Shown in pieces: positions 56,640 through 64,000 of a stretch of DNA of 64,000 nucleotides. Within the stretch, counting starts at the first letter, position 1; every line of letters begins with the position of its first letter. This DNA comes from Phaeocystidibacter marisrubri (lineage in GTDB: Bacteria; Bacteroidota; Bacteroidia; Flavobacteriales; Schleiferiaceae). The position numbers were made by a program, and so were the translations under genes. A model generated the notes under the pieces. That model was not told the origin of the DNA and did not search any database. It saw only the letters and a program-made list of their open reading frames with translations. The stretch spans positions 620,001 through 684,000 of the forward strand of contig NZ_WBVQ01000001.1 in assembly GCF_008933165.1 (NCBI RefSeq). Reading direction: 5' to 3'.

Positions 56640-56969
56640 TCAAATCCTATAGGAGAGGGGCAGTAGGGCTATGAGTAAGAATATTCCATTTCCAATCATA
56701 CCAATCATCAACTGATAATTCATTGTTTCCTTTTTGTACAAGGCCAAGATGGAAGTGACAATACCTGCCACCAGTAGTAGATTGGCTAAGATGTTTATCA
56801 GAAATATTTTCTCTGAAAATTCAACAATAGCTTCTTCTGAAAACGCAGAAAAGTTAGCGACCAGATAGTAAAGACTAATTTGGATGATGACTTGGTAAAT
56901 GAAGATGCGTAAGGACCACTTTCTGTATTCGGAAGTACTCTTCTTATCCACTTCAAGGGTGTTGCTCAT
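56640..56969 (-). CDS. Small membrane protein with three helices
   Basis: A 109-residue protein starting MSNTLEVDKKSTSEYRKW. Three hydrophobic segments follow (IFIYQVIIQISLYYLVANF, FLINILANLLLVAGIVTSILAL, LMIGMIGNGIFLLIALLPL). No family is recognised. The longer frame overlaps the TerB-like gene and is rejected. It lies 13 bases after that gene and is probably co-transcribed with it. Confidence 0.65.
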   Translation of the reverse strand: MSNTLEVDKKSTSEYRKWSLRIFIYQVIIQISLYYLVANFSAFSEEAIVEFSEKIFLINILANLLLVAGIVTSILALYKKETMNYQLMIGMIGNGIFLLIALLPLSYRI

Positions 56970-56982
56970 TGCACACGTTGTA

Positions 56983-57615
56983 TTAGTTCTGCTGGGCCTT
57001 TTTGAACGGCGCCTCCATGATAGCACGCAAATGGGTCTTGGACATCTGCATGGCAACTCCCATTTCGAAAATGAGTCGCAATTCAGAATCGTCAATTTCA
57101 CCATCAGATGCAGCCACGGACAAGGCGCTTGAAATAACGATCTCTTTGCCGTGTTCATTCAGCATGGGGCCGATTTTAGAAAGGTAGTTGCTCACGCTCA
57201 AATTCTCTTCTTGAACCTTCTTGATATGGGCTTCTAGCTGAGCGGGCGTCGCTTCATACTTGCCAATACCATTCAGAATGGTGAGTATCTGTGTTTTTTC
57301 ATTATCATTAATTACCCCATCTGCCAACATGATCATGATTAGTGAATTGCGAACAGCAATTTCATATTGAGCTTGAACTTGTTCTTCTGACGGATTCAAT
57401 TGGGCGGTGAGTACGCGTGGGACAAACGTTCCTTTACATTGATTACATTCCACATACTCTCCAACCCGGCTCAAAGGAATGAGTGGTATAAAGTAAAGTG
57501 TGAAAAATTGGGTGACTTTTCTGTGGCGGTAAGCCTTTTGTTCGGCGCATTGCGGACAATTAAACTCACCTGTGTTGATGGTTGATTTTACACCACGGGT
57601 TCCGAAAATGATCAT
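56983..57615 (-). CDS. Zinc-ribbon and TerB-like domain protein
   Basis: A 210-residue protein. The N-terminus carries a zinc ribbon (CPQC ... ECNQC) with a hydrophobic turn between (QFFTLYFIPLIPLSRVG). From about residue 90 a TerB-like helical domain follows (LIMIMLADGVINDNEKTQILTILNGI, SSALSVAASDGEIDDSELRLIFEMGVAM), with two acidic helix starts as in TerB. Despite the family name, tellurite resistance is not implied. The ATG at 57615 (MIIFGTRGVKST) is the normal start of this family. Confidence 0.82.
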   Translation of the reverse strand: MIIFGTRGVKSTINTGEFNCPQCAEQKAYRHRKVTQFFTLYFIPLIPLSRVGEYVECNQCKGTFVPRVLTAQLNPSEEQVQAQYEIAVRNSLIMIMLADGVINDNEKTQILTILNGIGKYEATPAQLEAHIKKVQEENLSVSNYLSKIGPMLNEHGKEIVISSALSVAASDGEIDDSELRLIFEMGVAMQMSKTHLRAIMEAPFKKAQQN

Positions 57616-57758
57616 TGCATCTGTTGTTGAGAACAACGGCCAAGGCCATAGATGCGAGAACATGAGTTATGCGAATGCATCACTTGCCGAGAGAGTTGTT
57701 GAGTTTCCTCCTAAAGATAGCGAGATTAGTGAATTCTACAAATCGAAATGAATCAGCA

Positions 57759-58700
57759 CTATAGGCTCTGAAAACTCGCTATCATTTCAGAGATGCCACG
57801 CTCTGTTGAGGTCGTTTGAAACGCTGGAAATCGCTTGTGGAATTTCTCCCAAGACATCACATAAGGCTGATCGAATTGATAGCGCATTTCAGCAACTTCT
57901 CGAATAGGAGTTGAGAAGAAGGAGAGAAGGGATAGGGCGAATTTTGGGACTTGAGAGAGGGAGTAGTGGGTTCCTAATTGACGGTTGAAAACGTCGAGTA
58001 CCTGACGATAGGTAATGGGTTCTCCAACCGGTAAATGCCAGACTTCCCCATGACAATCTTCGTGAATGGCTATGTCTACGAGGGCTCTGGCATTGTCGTT
58101 TACATTGGCCCAAGTGTGCGGTATGGAGGTGTTTGATAATGCGATAGGGCGCTTCCCAGCGAGCATGTTTTGAAGAAAGGAAACATAGAGCATGCTGTTG
58201 GTTGTCCCCGGACCGTAAAAGTCAGCTGACCTTCCAATTACTCCTTGAACTTTTCCACTTTCGATGGCGGAGGTGAGCAATGTAGCCGTTCTCTTGCGAA
58301 TCGCTCCCTTTTTTGAGCTCGGGTTTTGTGGGGTTTCTTCGCTAAAGTTTAAGGGCAAAGGAGGAGCATACATATAAATGTTATCCAAGAAGATCACCAC
58401 GGCACGAATGGTAGCACACGCTTCAATGACGTTGCTCATGATGATTTCCCATTCTGCACTCCACACTTTGATGTCGTAGGGCAAACCAATGCACAGATAA
58501 ACGTGAGAGCTGCCTCGAACGGCTTCTAAAGTGGAAGAAGCAGAGAGTAGGTCCGCATGGGTAGTTTCTACATTGGGAATGCTACTCGATTTAGTCACGG
58601 CTCTAGTTGGCAGATTTCGTGCGTGTAATTCGTTTAAAACCGCTCTACCAGAAGCGCCTCGCGCGCCCAATACGGTGTGAAGTTGACTTTCCATAATCAT
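57759..58700 (-). CDS. NAD(P)-dependent sugar-epimerase-type SDR
   Basis: A 313-residue extended SDR protein (start 58700 or 58694). The cofactor loop is TVLGARGASGRAVLNEL; the middle has FLDNIYMYAPP, where the usual Tyr-x3-Lys is replaced by NIYMY and a later KKGAIRKRTA. FYGPGTTNSML and HTWANVNDNARALVDIA are standard for the epimerase group. Substrate unknown. A perfect 16-base palindrome sits 5 bases upstream of the start and the Crp-like gene lies just upstream. Confidence 0.82.
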   Translation of the reverse strand: MIMESQLHTVLGARGASGRAVLNELHARNLPTRAVTKSSSIPNVETTHADLLSASSTLEAVRGSSHVYLCIGLPYDIKVWSAEWEIIMSNVIEACATIRAVVIFLDNIYMYAPPLPLNFSEETPQNPSSKKGAIRKRTATLLTSAIESGKVQGVIGRSADFYGPGTTNSMLYVSFLQNMLAGKRPIALSNTSIPHTWANVNDNARALVDIAIHEDCHGEVWHLPVGEPITYRQVLDVFNRQLGTHYSLSQVPKFALSLLSFFSTPIREVAEMRYQFDQPYVMSWEKFHKRFPAFQTTSTERGISEMIASFQSL

Positions 58701-58704
58701 GTTT

Positions 58705-58720
58705 TTTTACACGTGTAAAA
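58705..58720. promoter_or_regulatory. Perfect palindrome TTTTACACGTGTAAAA
   Basis: A 16-base perfect palindrome 4-5 bases before the SDR start and 35 bases after the Crp-like gene stop. It is likely an operator; the Crp-like protein encoded upstream is one candidate binder. Confidence 0.5.
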
Positions 58721-58755
58721 TTCGGAAGGTCAAGCCTATATGTACTGAACAAATG

Positions 58756-59325
58756 TTAAGAAATTTGCTTTCGGAGACGGCTGAGATGCTGCGGTGTGAT
58801 GCCCAGAAAAGAGGCCGTGTACTGCAGGGGGACGTTTAAAATGATATCCGGATTTTCACGAATCATGGTCTCGTAACGTTTCTGTGCCGATTGGTTCCTC
58901 ATCATCGATAATCTTCGTTCCATCATGATGTAGATATTCTCCACGAGAACTCGACGCCAGATATGTAATTGAGGGATGTCTTCACAAAGTTGATCCATTG
59001 CATCTCTTTCAATAATCAACAGTTTTGTATTCTCTAAGGCCACGAAGTTATCCTTGCTCGGAGCTCTGGTTAGCATGCTCGTAAGTGAAGAAGTAAACTC
59101 GTGCTTTCCGGCGAAGTGGCAGGTGGTTTCATCTCCCGACTCATCGCTGTAATACACGCGAATTTGGCCGTGTTCAACAAAGGCAATGCGGTTACACACT
59201 TCCCCAGATTGAATGAAGTAATCTCCCTTCTTGAGTAGATGTGGATGGAAAGCAGCTTCAATCTTGGACTGCTCTTCTGGCGCAAGATCAACTACGGCTG
59301 TAATACTTTCTATCAACTGGCTCAT
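58756..59325 (-). CDS. Crp/Fnr family transcriptional regulator
   Basis: A 189-residue regulator. The cyclic-nucleotide-binding fold is visible (HLLKKGDYFIQSGEVCNRIAFVEHGQIRVYY ... ETTCHFAGKHEFTSSLTSML), then the dimerisation helix and a short C-terminal HTH (IILNVPLQYTASFLGITPQHLSRLRKQI). The ligand pocket Arg/Ser pair for cAMP is not clear, as in most Bacteroidota members of this type. It has a promoter covered by an inverted repeat, suggesting autoregulation. Confidence 0.9.
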   Translation of the reverse strand: MSQLIESITAVVDLAPEEQSKIEAAFHPHLLKKGDYFIQSGEVCNRIAFVEHGQIRVYYSDESGDETTCHFAGKHEFTSSLTSMLTRAPSKDNFVALENTKLLIIERDAMDQLCEDIPQLHIWRRVLVENIYIMMERRLSMMRNQSAQKRYETMIRENPDIILNVPLQYTASFLGITPQHLSRLRKQIS

Positions 59326-59340
59326 AATAATGCGTTTCTA

Positions 59341-59372
59341 CCGTCAAAGTTCGGTATTATTTGACGGATCAA
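59341..59372 (-). promoter_or_regulatory. Promoter of the Crp-like gene with overlapping inverted repeat
   Basis: On the minus strand TTG (59370-59372), 17 bases, then GAACTTTG (59345-59352), one base from consensus. CCGTCAAA-N11-TTTGACGG (59341-59367) is a perfect inverted repeat that covers the -7 box and spacer. Confidence 0.55.
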
Positions 59373-59395
59373 TTCATTTTGTGGTTGAACGGATG

Positions 59396-60193
59396 TTAAT
59401 GAGATAAAACCCTAGGAGTAGCTCCCATGAAGGAGTATGAAATAGATCCTATAGGGTCCTCTTTTACCTGTCTAGCTAAAGAAGAGCTGTCCCGCAATTC
59501 AAATTGCTGTTCGTTTATGTAACCTTCAAAACCTTTGGTAACGAATATGTTCTCTCCTATTTGCAGTCGCAATCGCATGGAGGTTTTGCAATCACCGTGG
59601 TATTTTCTCACCAAAGCCAAAATGAATTGTCCAGGTTGGAGGACTTGATAAAAGCGTCCATTTCCACAAAAATCGAATGGACGATGTTCAATGGGAAACC
59701 AATGCCCATATCTGCCATTGGTTGAATCCACAGCTTCCTGAATTCCCAAGATATAGGTGTCTTTGGCTTGGAATAACTTGTTCGTATTGGTCGTGTTGAT
59801 AATGAATATGGGGTAATACGAATACATCATTCGTGAAGCAGAAGGGTAGTGGGCATACCAAATAGTTTGATCATAATCGGGAACAATGGTGAGACCTACT
59901 ATATCCATACTATCCGCCATCCTATCGGAGGTAGGGTAGCGATCAGCAAAGTTTTCATCGCCCAGTTTGTCTGAATAAATGTCGATTTCTCTTTTCCAGT
60001 TGTGTCTTCCCATGTAGATGATATCACTGGATCGCATCTCATTCAAGGCGGAGGTGTCTGGTACCTGTTTATCCAGTGGTTGAGAGTTGACAATTTTCGG
60101 AGCTACAAAAGCGCGATCTGTGATGGAAGATGTGGTTGTTGTGCATGCGATGCCGCCGACTCCAAGGAATGCGAAGAGAATGTACGTTTTCAT
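59396..60193 (-). CDS. Lipoprotein of unknown function
   Basis: A 265-residue lipoprotein (LFAFLGVGGIACTTTT). The mature part is globular, rich in Tyr, Ser and Asp (DIIYMGRHNWKREIDIYSDK, YPIFIINTTNTNKLFQAKDTYILGIQEAVD, QPGQFILALVRKYHGDCKTSMRLRLQIG). The last blocks look like a beta-sandwich. I recognise no family. It lies between the Crp-like gene and the divergent Rrf2 gene, with a 161-base divergent intergenic region. Confidence 0.6.
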   Translation of the reverse strand: MKTYILFAFLGVGGIACTTTTSSITDRAFVAPKIVNSQPLDKQVPDTSALNEMRSSDIIYMGRHNWKREIDIYSDKLGDENFADRYPTSDRMADSMDIVGLTIVPDYDQTIWYAHYPSASRMMYSYYPIFIINTTNTNKLFQAKDTYILGIQEAVDSTNGRYGHWFPIEHRPFDFCGNGRFYQVLQPGQFILALVRKYHGDCKTSMRLRLQIGENIFVTKGFEGYINEQQFELRDSSSLARQVKEDPIGSISYSFMGATPRVLSH

Positions 60194-60305
60194 AGTCGGT
60201 GGTTGAAGCAGTAATAACGCAAAATGTTACCATATCTGATTGGTGATGAATCACAATGGGCTCCTATTCTGCTCTTCTATGAAGTAAGAGGGCTTCGTGA
60301 TTTAT

Positions 60306-60347
60306 ATGTAACAAAACTTGTTACATTAATAAAATATCGTACATTTG
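60306..60347 (+). promoter_or_regulatory. Rrf2 promoter with palindromic operator on the -33 box
   Basis: TTG (60318-60320), 19 bases, TACATTTG (60340-60347), then 7 bases to the ATG. The -33 TTG is inside the perfect inverted repeat ATGTAACAA-AAC-TTGTTACAT at 60306-60326. Confidence 0.85.
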
Positions 60348-60354
60348 TCCCGTT

Positions 60355-60765
60355 ATGAACAACACAAGGTTTGCCACTGCATTACATATTCTAACTCTTT
60401 TGGCCCATGGGGAAGAGGAGTGGATGAGTTCCGATTGGATTGCGGGCAGCATCAATGTGAACCCTGTGGTTGTGCGTAAGGAGTTAGCCGTTCTTATTCA
60501 AGCCGGACTTGTAATCAGCAAGAAAGGGAAGGAAGGTGGATCCGCATTGGCGAAGAGCAGTTCAGACATCACACTGGATCAAATTTATTTGGCCGTGAAA
60601 AATTCTGATGTGCTTGGAAAGAGAAACACGCATACCAATCCAAAATGTCCCATTGGTAAAGACATTAATTCCAAATTGGATGGACTGTTTGCAACTGTGG
60701 ATCACTCTGTTTTGAATGAGTTGAAAGGCAAGACATTAAGTAGTTTCGTGGAAGAGTTCCACTGA
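60355..60765 (+). CDS. Rrf2 family transcriptional regulator (YwnA-like, single Cys)
   Basis: A 136-residue Rrf2 protein. The winged helix is ATALHILTLLAHGEEEWMSSDWIAGSINVNPVVVRKELAVLIQAGLVISKKG, with the wing GKEGGSALAK. The protein has one Cys only, Cys98 in NPKCPIGKDI, so it cannot hold an Fe-S cluster alone like IscR or NsrR; a thiol switch is more likely. A palindrome covers its own -33 box and a near-copy lies before the next gene, an SDR that may reduce quinones. Confidence 0.88.
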   Translation: MNNTRFATALHILTLLAHGEEEWMSSDWIAGSINVNPVVVRKELAVLIQAGLVISKKGKEGGSALAKSSSDITLDQIYLAVKNSDVLGKRNTHTNPKCPIGKDINSKLDGLFATVDHSVLNELKGKTLSSFVEEFH

Positions 60766-60784
60766 CTATTTTTTTAACCAAAAA

Positions 60785-60803
60785 TGTAACAAGTTTTATT
60801 ACA
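60785..60803. promoter_or_regulatory. Second Rrf2-type operator TGTAACAA-GTT-TTATTACA
   Basis: Same arms and 3-base spacer as the operator at 60306-60326, with one mismatch in the right arm. It ends 15 bases before the SDR start. Confidence 0.75.
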
Positions 60804-60818
60804 GTTAAAGTTCAGATT

Positions 60819-61658
60819 ATGAAAATTGGAATTACTGGAGCCACCGGACAATTGGGATCTCTCGTAGTAGAGCATCTAAAGAACAGAGTCGATGCAAGCA
60901 ACTTGGTAGCCTTGGTTCGTTCGCCTGAGAAGGTAGAGGGAATTGAAGCTCGTGCCTTTGATTACGAAAAGCCTGAAGCGCTAGTAGATGCTTTGAAGGG
61001 TATTGATACACTACTGTTGATTTCCGGGAACGAAATCGGTAAACGCACAACTCAGCATACCAACGTGATTAACGCTGCTGTAGAAGCTGGGGTAGGAAGA
61101 GTGGTTTACACCAGTATTTTGAAGGCCGATACCACCTCTATCAGTTTGGCAGGTGAGCATGTGGAGACGGAGAAACTTCTGGAAAAATCAGGAATCAATT
61201 ATACCATTTTGAGAAATGGATGGTATACGGAGAACTATACTGCAAACTTGGCTGGATCTGTACAGGCGGGTGCATTGGTAGGTAGCGCAGGTGAGGGTAA
61301 AATCTCTTCTGCAACCCGTAACGACTTTGCGGAAGCTGCGGCTGTGGTGCTTACCCAGAACGAGTCAGGCCAGAAGGTATACGAGCTTTCTGGTGATGAA
61401 GCTTACACTCTTTCTGATTTGGCAGCAGAGGTTTCTAAGCAAACGGGAAAGAACATCCCATATCAGAATCTACCAGAAGAGAAGTACAGCGAAATTCTCA
61501 AAGGCTTAGGTATTCCAGATCTATATGCTGAAGGAATTGCCAGTTGGGATGTAAGTGCGTCAAAAGGCGATTTGTACGATGACGGCACTACACTTTCAAC
61601 CTTGATTGGTCGCCCAACCACTCCGCTTTCTGAAGCCGTTAAGGTAGCCCTGAGTTAA
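60819..61658 (+). CDS. NmrA/QOR2-type NAD(P)H-binding oxidoreductase (SDR)
   Basis: A 279-residue atypical SDR of the YtfG/QOR2 group. The cofactor loop is IGITGATGQLGSLVVEHL; ALVRSPEKVEGIEARAFDYEKPE, LLISGNEIGKRTTQHTNVINAAVEAGVGRVVYTSIL and TILRNGWYTENYT are characteristic. QOR2 reduces quinones with NADPH. It lies 53 bases after the Rrf2 gene with its own operator copy, so control by that regulator is probable. A strong terminator follows. Confidence 0.9.
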   Translation: MKIGITGATGQLGSLVVEHLKNRVDASNLVALVRSPEKVEGIEARAFDYEKPEALVDALKGIDTLLLISGNEIGKRTTQHTNVINAAVEAGVGRVVYTSILKADTTSISLAGEHVETEKLLEKSGINYTILRNGWYTENYTANLAGSVQAGALVGSAGEGKISSATRNDFAEAAAVVLTQNESGQKVYELSGDEAYTLSDLAAEVSKQTGKNIPYQNLPEEKYSEILKGLGIPDLYAEGIASWDVSASKGDLYDDGTTLSTLIGRPTTPLSEAVKVALS

Positions 61659-61678
61659 GATTTCAAGACGATAGCAAT

Positions 61679-61710
61679 AAGCCGCTGTGGGTAATCTGCA
61701 GCGGCTTTTT
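61679..61710 (+). terminator. Terminator of the Rrf2-SDR pair
   Basis: Nine-base arms (AAGCCGCTG) with an 11-nt loop and five T. Its T-run abuts the stop codon of the convergent amidohydrolase. Confidence 0.85.
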
Positions 61711-63430
61711 AATTAGAGTATACTGTATTGCCTTCTTTGATGGACTCAACTATTTGGATGTTGTGGATTTCCAAAAGATCAATTTTGAGTGGATTTTTAT
61801 CTAGGATGACAAAATCTGCAAGTTTGCCTACGGTTAAGGTTCCTTTAGAGTTTTCTTCGAAATATTGAAAGGCAGCCCAGTCGGTTAAAGTTTTAAGTCC
61901 TTGATAAGGCGTAACTCGCTGATCAGGTCCCAACACAAAACCAGAACGTGTAACTCTGTTGACCGTAGCATCTAACACACGCATAGAATTGGGAAAAGTC
62001 ACAGGAGCGTCATGATGAGAAGTTATAGTTAGTCCAGCATTAATGGCGTCCTTACATGGAGAGATATATTCTGCGCGTTCTTCACCTAATACCGATTCAC
62101 GATGCCAATCACCCCAATAATAAGTATGCATAGGGAAGAGGGAAGGAAGGATATTCAATTCAACGAGAGATGGAATTTGATTCTTTCTCAAGGTTTGTCC
62201 GTGAATCATGACCGTTCTATGATCCTTATAGCCATAGTTAGACTGTGCTGATTCAATGGCTTGAATGTATTGATCAATTGCGGCGTCCCCATTGGTGTGA
62301 GCAAGGAGTTGCCAATGGTTTTTAAAAGCAGTCTCTACATAACCTATAGCCGTGTTATCATCCATGATAGGGTAGCCAGTGTAGCAACCATCTCTTCCTT
62401 CTGGATTCACGTGATAGCATTTTGTAATCCATGCAGTCTTTCCTTGTGGTGAGCCATCCAGGGTTAGTTTAACTCCGCCAATTCTGAATTTACCTTGATA
62501 TATTTTAGAAGGGGTATACTTTCCTTGGGTGAGGTGCTCAGTTCCTAAAGTGATGTCTGGATAAGCCACTACATCAATAAAGTACATACTGCTATCTGCT
62601 GCCATTCGAAGAGATGCCAGTTGCTCGATAGTGGTTCTACCATCTTGAGCAGTCAAGTATCCATTTTTGGCATATTCTTCTTGCCCTTTAAGGATACACT
62701 TCATCGCCATATCCTCATCAATCTTTCCTAAAAGAGGGAACAAAACCTGGAACAGGGCACCTTCCTCTAGAACACCCGTAGGATTGCCATTCTCATCTCT
62801 TCGGATTACTCCACCTTCTGGATTTGAGGTTTCGGAATCAATGCCCAACAGTTCTAAAGCAACTGTATTGATTGCCCCCAAATGCCCTGATTGATGAATG
62901 ATGATAACAGGATATTCCGTACTTATACCGTCGAGTGTTTTCGCATTTGGGTGATTCTTTTCTTCTAATTGAGAATCATCATACCCATTGCCCATAATCC
63001 ATCCAAGTTTTTGAAGCACATACTGTCCATCTTCTGATTGAATATAGGTGCGCATGGTTTCAACGATGGATTTGTAGTTGTCGCCAGGACCATCAGGCGG
63101 TGGAAGTAAATTAGCGCAAAGCGCTGTAAATCCTACATTGTAGAAATGACCGTGCCCATCGAGAAAGGCAGGGAGCATTGTCTTCCCGTTGAGGTCAACT
63201 CGATTCGCATTCCCGAATTTTTCATTGGCCTCTTCAAGCGTCCCTACAAAGACGATCATTCCATTTTCTTCAACAACGGCTTCTGCATAGATGGCAGAAT
63301 CGGATTCCATTGTAATAATATCACCGTTGAAGTACAAAGTTGAAAAATTACCTTTTTCTGTCGTGTTGTTATTGCATGAAACAGCTGAGAGTGAAACGAG
63401 TATTATCAAAAAAAAGGTGAAATTTTTCAT
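61709..63430 (-). CDS. YtcJ-like amidohydrolase lipoprotein
   Basis: A 573-residue lipoprotein (LIILVSLSAVSCNN) of the amidohydrolase_3 group. The metal sites are visible: DGHGHFYNVG (usually D-x-H-x-H), QDGRTTIEQL, LLAHTNGDAAIDQYIQAIE, VMIHGQTL and TSHHDAPVTFP. The C-terminal LADFVILDKNPLKID is typical. The substrate is unknown; the lipid anchor suggests hydrolysis of an extracytoplasmic amide. It is convergent with the SDR gene. Confidence 0.9.
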   Translation of the reverse strand: MKNFTFFLIILVSLSAVSCNNNTTEKGNFSTLYFNGDIITMESDSAIYAEAVVEENGMIVFVGTLEEANEKFGNANRVDLNGKTMLPAFLDGHGHFYNVGFTALCANLLPPPDGPGDNYKSIVETMRTYIQSEDGQYVLQKLGWIMGNGYDDSQLEEKNHPNAKTLDGISTEYPVIIIHQSGHLGAINTVALELLGIDSETSNPEGGVIRRDENGNPTGVLEEGALFQVLFPLLGKIDEDMAMKCILKGQEEYAKNGYLTAQDGRTTIEQLASLRMAADSSMYFIDVVAYPDITLGTEHLTQGKYTPSKIYQGKFRIGGVKLTLDGSPQGKTAWITKCYHVNPEGRDGCYTGYPIMDDNTAIGYVETAFKNHWQLLAHTNGDAAIDQYIQAIESAQSNYGYKDHRTVMIHGQTLRKNQIPSLVELNILPSLFPMHTYYWGDWHRESVLGEERAEYISPCKDAINAGLTITSHHDAPVTFPNSMRVLDATVNRVTRSGFVLGPDQRVTPYQGLKTLTDWAAFQYFEENSKGTLTVGKLADFVILDKNPLKIDLLEIHNIQIVESIKEGNTVYSN

Positions 63431-63486
63431 GATGATGGAGTTGATTTAGAAATTAAAAGTTACGATTCTTTTACAAAAAGAATTGT

Positions 63487-64000
63487 CTATTGAACGATTT
63501 CTAAAGGCTTCCAAAGAAAGTATCGAGAAGGATACTTTTTGATAAGTATCCAGTAATCTCCAGGTTCTAAAGAAGAAAGGTCATGGATTGATTTTTCCTT
63601 CGCTAGACTGGATTCAAGAAGCACCTGTGTTTGGGTCTCATCGTAAATGGAGAGTTCAGATTCCTCAGCCGTTCGGTAATAACAGAGTGATGTACCATTT
63701 ATTTGAAGTGGCTCCTCAGAATTGAAATCCTCCGAGGTAATGTGGTAGCCGAATGATTCGAATGTGAACTCAATGGGAACTTCCCAATATAAAACGGTGG
63801 CCGCCTGACGTTGTGATTCTTCTAAAACTCCCAATTTGAAGACGATTACGGTCGTATCCTTTGGCGCAATTGTTTGACCAGATACGACGCGAAAATTAGA
63901 AGGTATCTCAGTTCGAAGTGAAATGGGACTATCGCTATAGGAGACAAAGGAGGACTGAAATAGGACGGAATCTCCAATCGGTTCAGTGAGGTAAAAGACT
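63487..64000 (-). CDS. Beta-rich protein of unknown function (N-terminus outside window)
   Basis: The frame is open from the window edge to a stop at 63487, about 170 residues. No start is needed at the TTG near 63834, since the same frame continues upstream (DSVLFQSSFVSYSDSPISLR, IPSNFRVVSGQTIAPKDTTVIVFK). The alternating pattern and the C-terminal LSSLEPGDYWILIKKYPSRYFLWKPLEIV suggest beta-sandwich domains. No sorting signal or catalytic motif is seen. A weak hairpin (ATTCTTTT/AAAAGAAT, 63465-63483) separates it from the amidohydrolase gene, which it may precede in one operon. Confidence 0.6.
   Translation of the reverse strand, partial: VFYLTEPIGDSVLFQSSFVSYSDSPISLRTEIPSNFRVVSGQTIAPKDTTVIVFKLGVLEESQRQAATVLYWEVPIEFTFESFGYHITSEDFNSEEPLQINGTSLCYYRTAEESELSIYDETQTQVLLESSLAKEKSIHDLSSLEPGDYWILIKKYPSRYFLWKPLEIVQ

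Noticed and set aside
57662-57751. 29-codon plus-strand frame between the TerB-like and SDR genes
   Set aside because: Too short, no promoter or recognisable domain, and it overlaps the region upstream of the TerB-like start.
60211-60230. Possible third Rrf2 operator GTAATAACGCAAAATGTTAC
   Set aside because: The half-sites resemble GTAAC/GTTAC but the distance is 3 bases longer than in the two good copies and the left arm has a mismatch.

Overview
This 64 kb window looks like chromosomal DNA from a member of the Bacteroidota, probably a marine or aquatic relative of the Flavobacteriales. The signs are many short lipoproteins with a Cys-based signal, a secreted protein with a type IX secretion C-terminal domain, a Rho factor with a long Arg/Asn-rich insertion, an envelope cluster (LptD-like protein, SPOR amidase, MlaD, Fe-S proteins), and promoters of the Bacteroidota type (TTG, about 16-23 bp, then TAnnTTTG or TAnnTTCG). 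I see no phage, plasmid, insertion sequence, CRISPR array, rRNA or tRNA. Genes are tightly packed, many overlap, and no gene-free stretch exceeds 300 bases.

Layout. 1-3.8 kb (minus): a partial secreted protein, a three-gene cluster with metal-binding-like motifs, an HSDR_N-type nuclease-fold protein and an acyltransferase. 3.9-9.9 kb (plus): Dps, a CoA-type Nudix hydrolase, a second acyltransferase with altered motifs, an MbnP-like protein lacking the Trp motif, MbnP, the di-heme MbnH/MauG-type peroxidase, and Mpl. 9.9-14.6 kb (minus): a DUF3347 lipoprotein, a six-PAS sensor with no ATPase domain, an outer-membrane protein and an acidic lipoprotein. 14.8-19.6 kb (plus): pyrR-pyrB, a small protein, a T9SS cargo protein, ribonuclease Z and an MFS exporter. 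19.6-31 kb: azurin lipoprotein, rho, truA, an MsbA-like ABC exporter, a membrane protein/wHTH/OMP operon, an SPFH/PH-like/ribbon-helix-helix operon with its own operator-like palindrome, and a YceI lipoprotein.

31-45.6 kb: ilvE; an operon of DUF4920 lipoprotein, class II cytochrome c lipoprotein, MnmD and Nudix; then the conserved envelope/Fe-S cluster on the minus strand, diverging from lptD; trpG/pabA, ridA and lpdA. 45.6-64 kb is more accessory: a membrane-embedded patatin, an ABC ATPase, an ECF sigma factor with a membrane-anchored beta-barrel partner, a gene broken by one amber codon, a run of small enzymes and lipoproteins, a Crp-like regulator, and a self-contained Rrf2 regulator/quinone-oxidoreductase-like pair with matching palindromic operators.

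The most interesting signals are: (1) the MbnP-like/MbnP/MbnH operon; (2) the Rrf2-SDR pair with two near-identical palindromes, one covering the -33 box of a textbook promoter; (3) six genes whose start codon lies only 4-7 nt after a -7 box, suggesting leaderless mRNAs; (4) the SPFH/PH-like/RHH operon with a palindrome at its promoter; (5) a terminator for ilvE lying inside the coding end of the opposing gene. All functions are read from sequence motifs without database searches. Many start sites were moved downstream of the longest open frame where a promoter or signal peptide showed the longer form to be unlikely.
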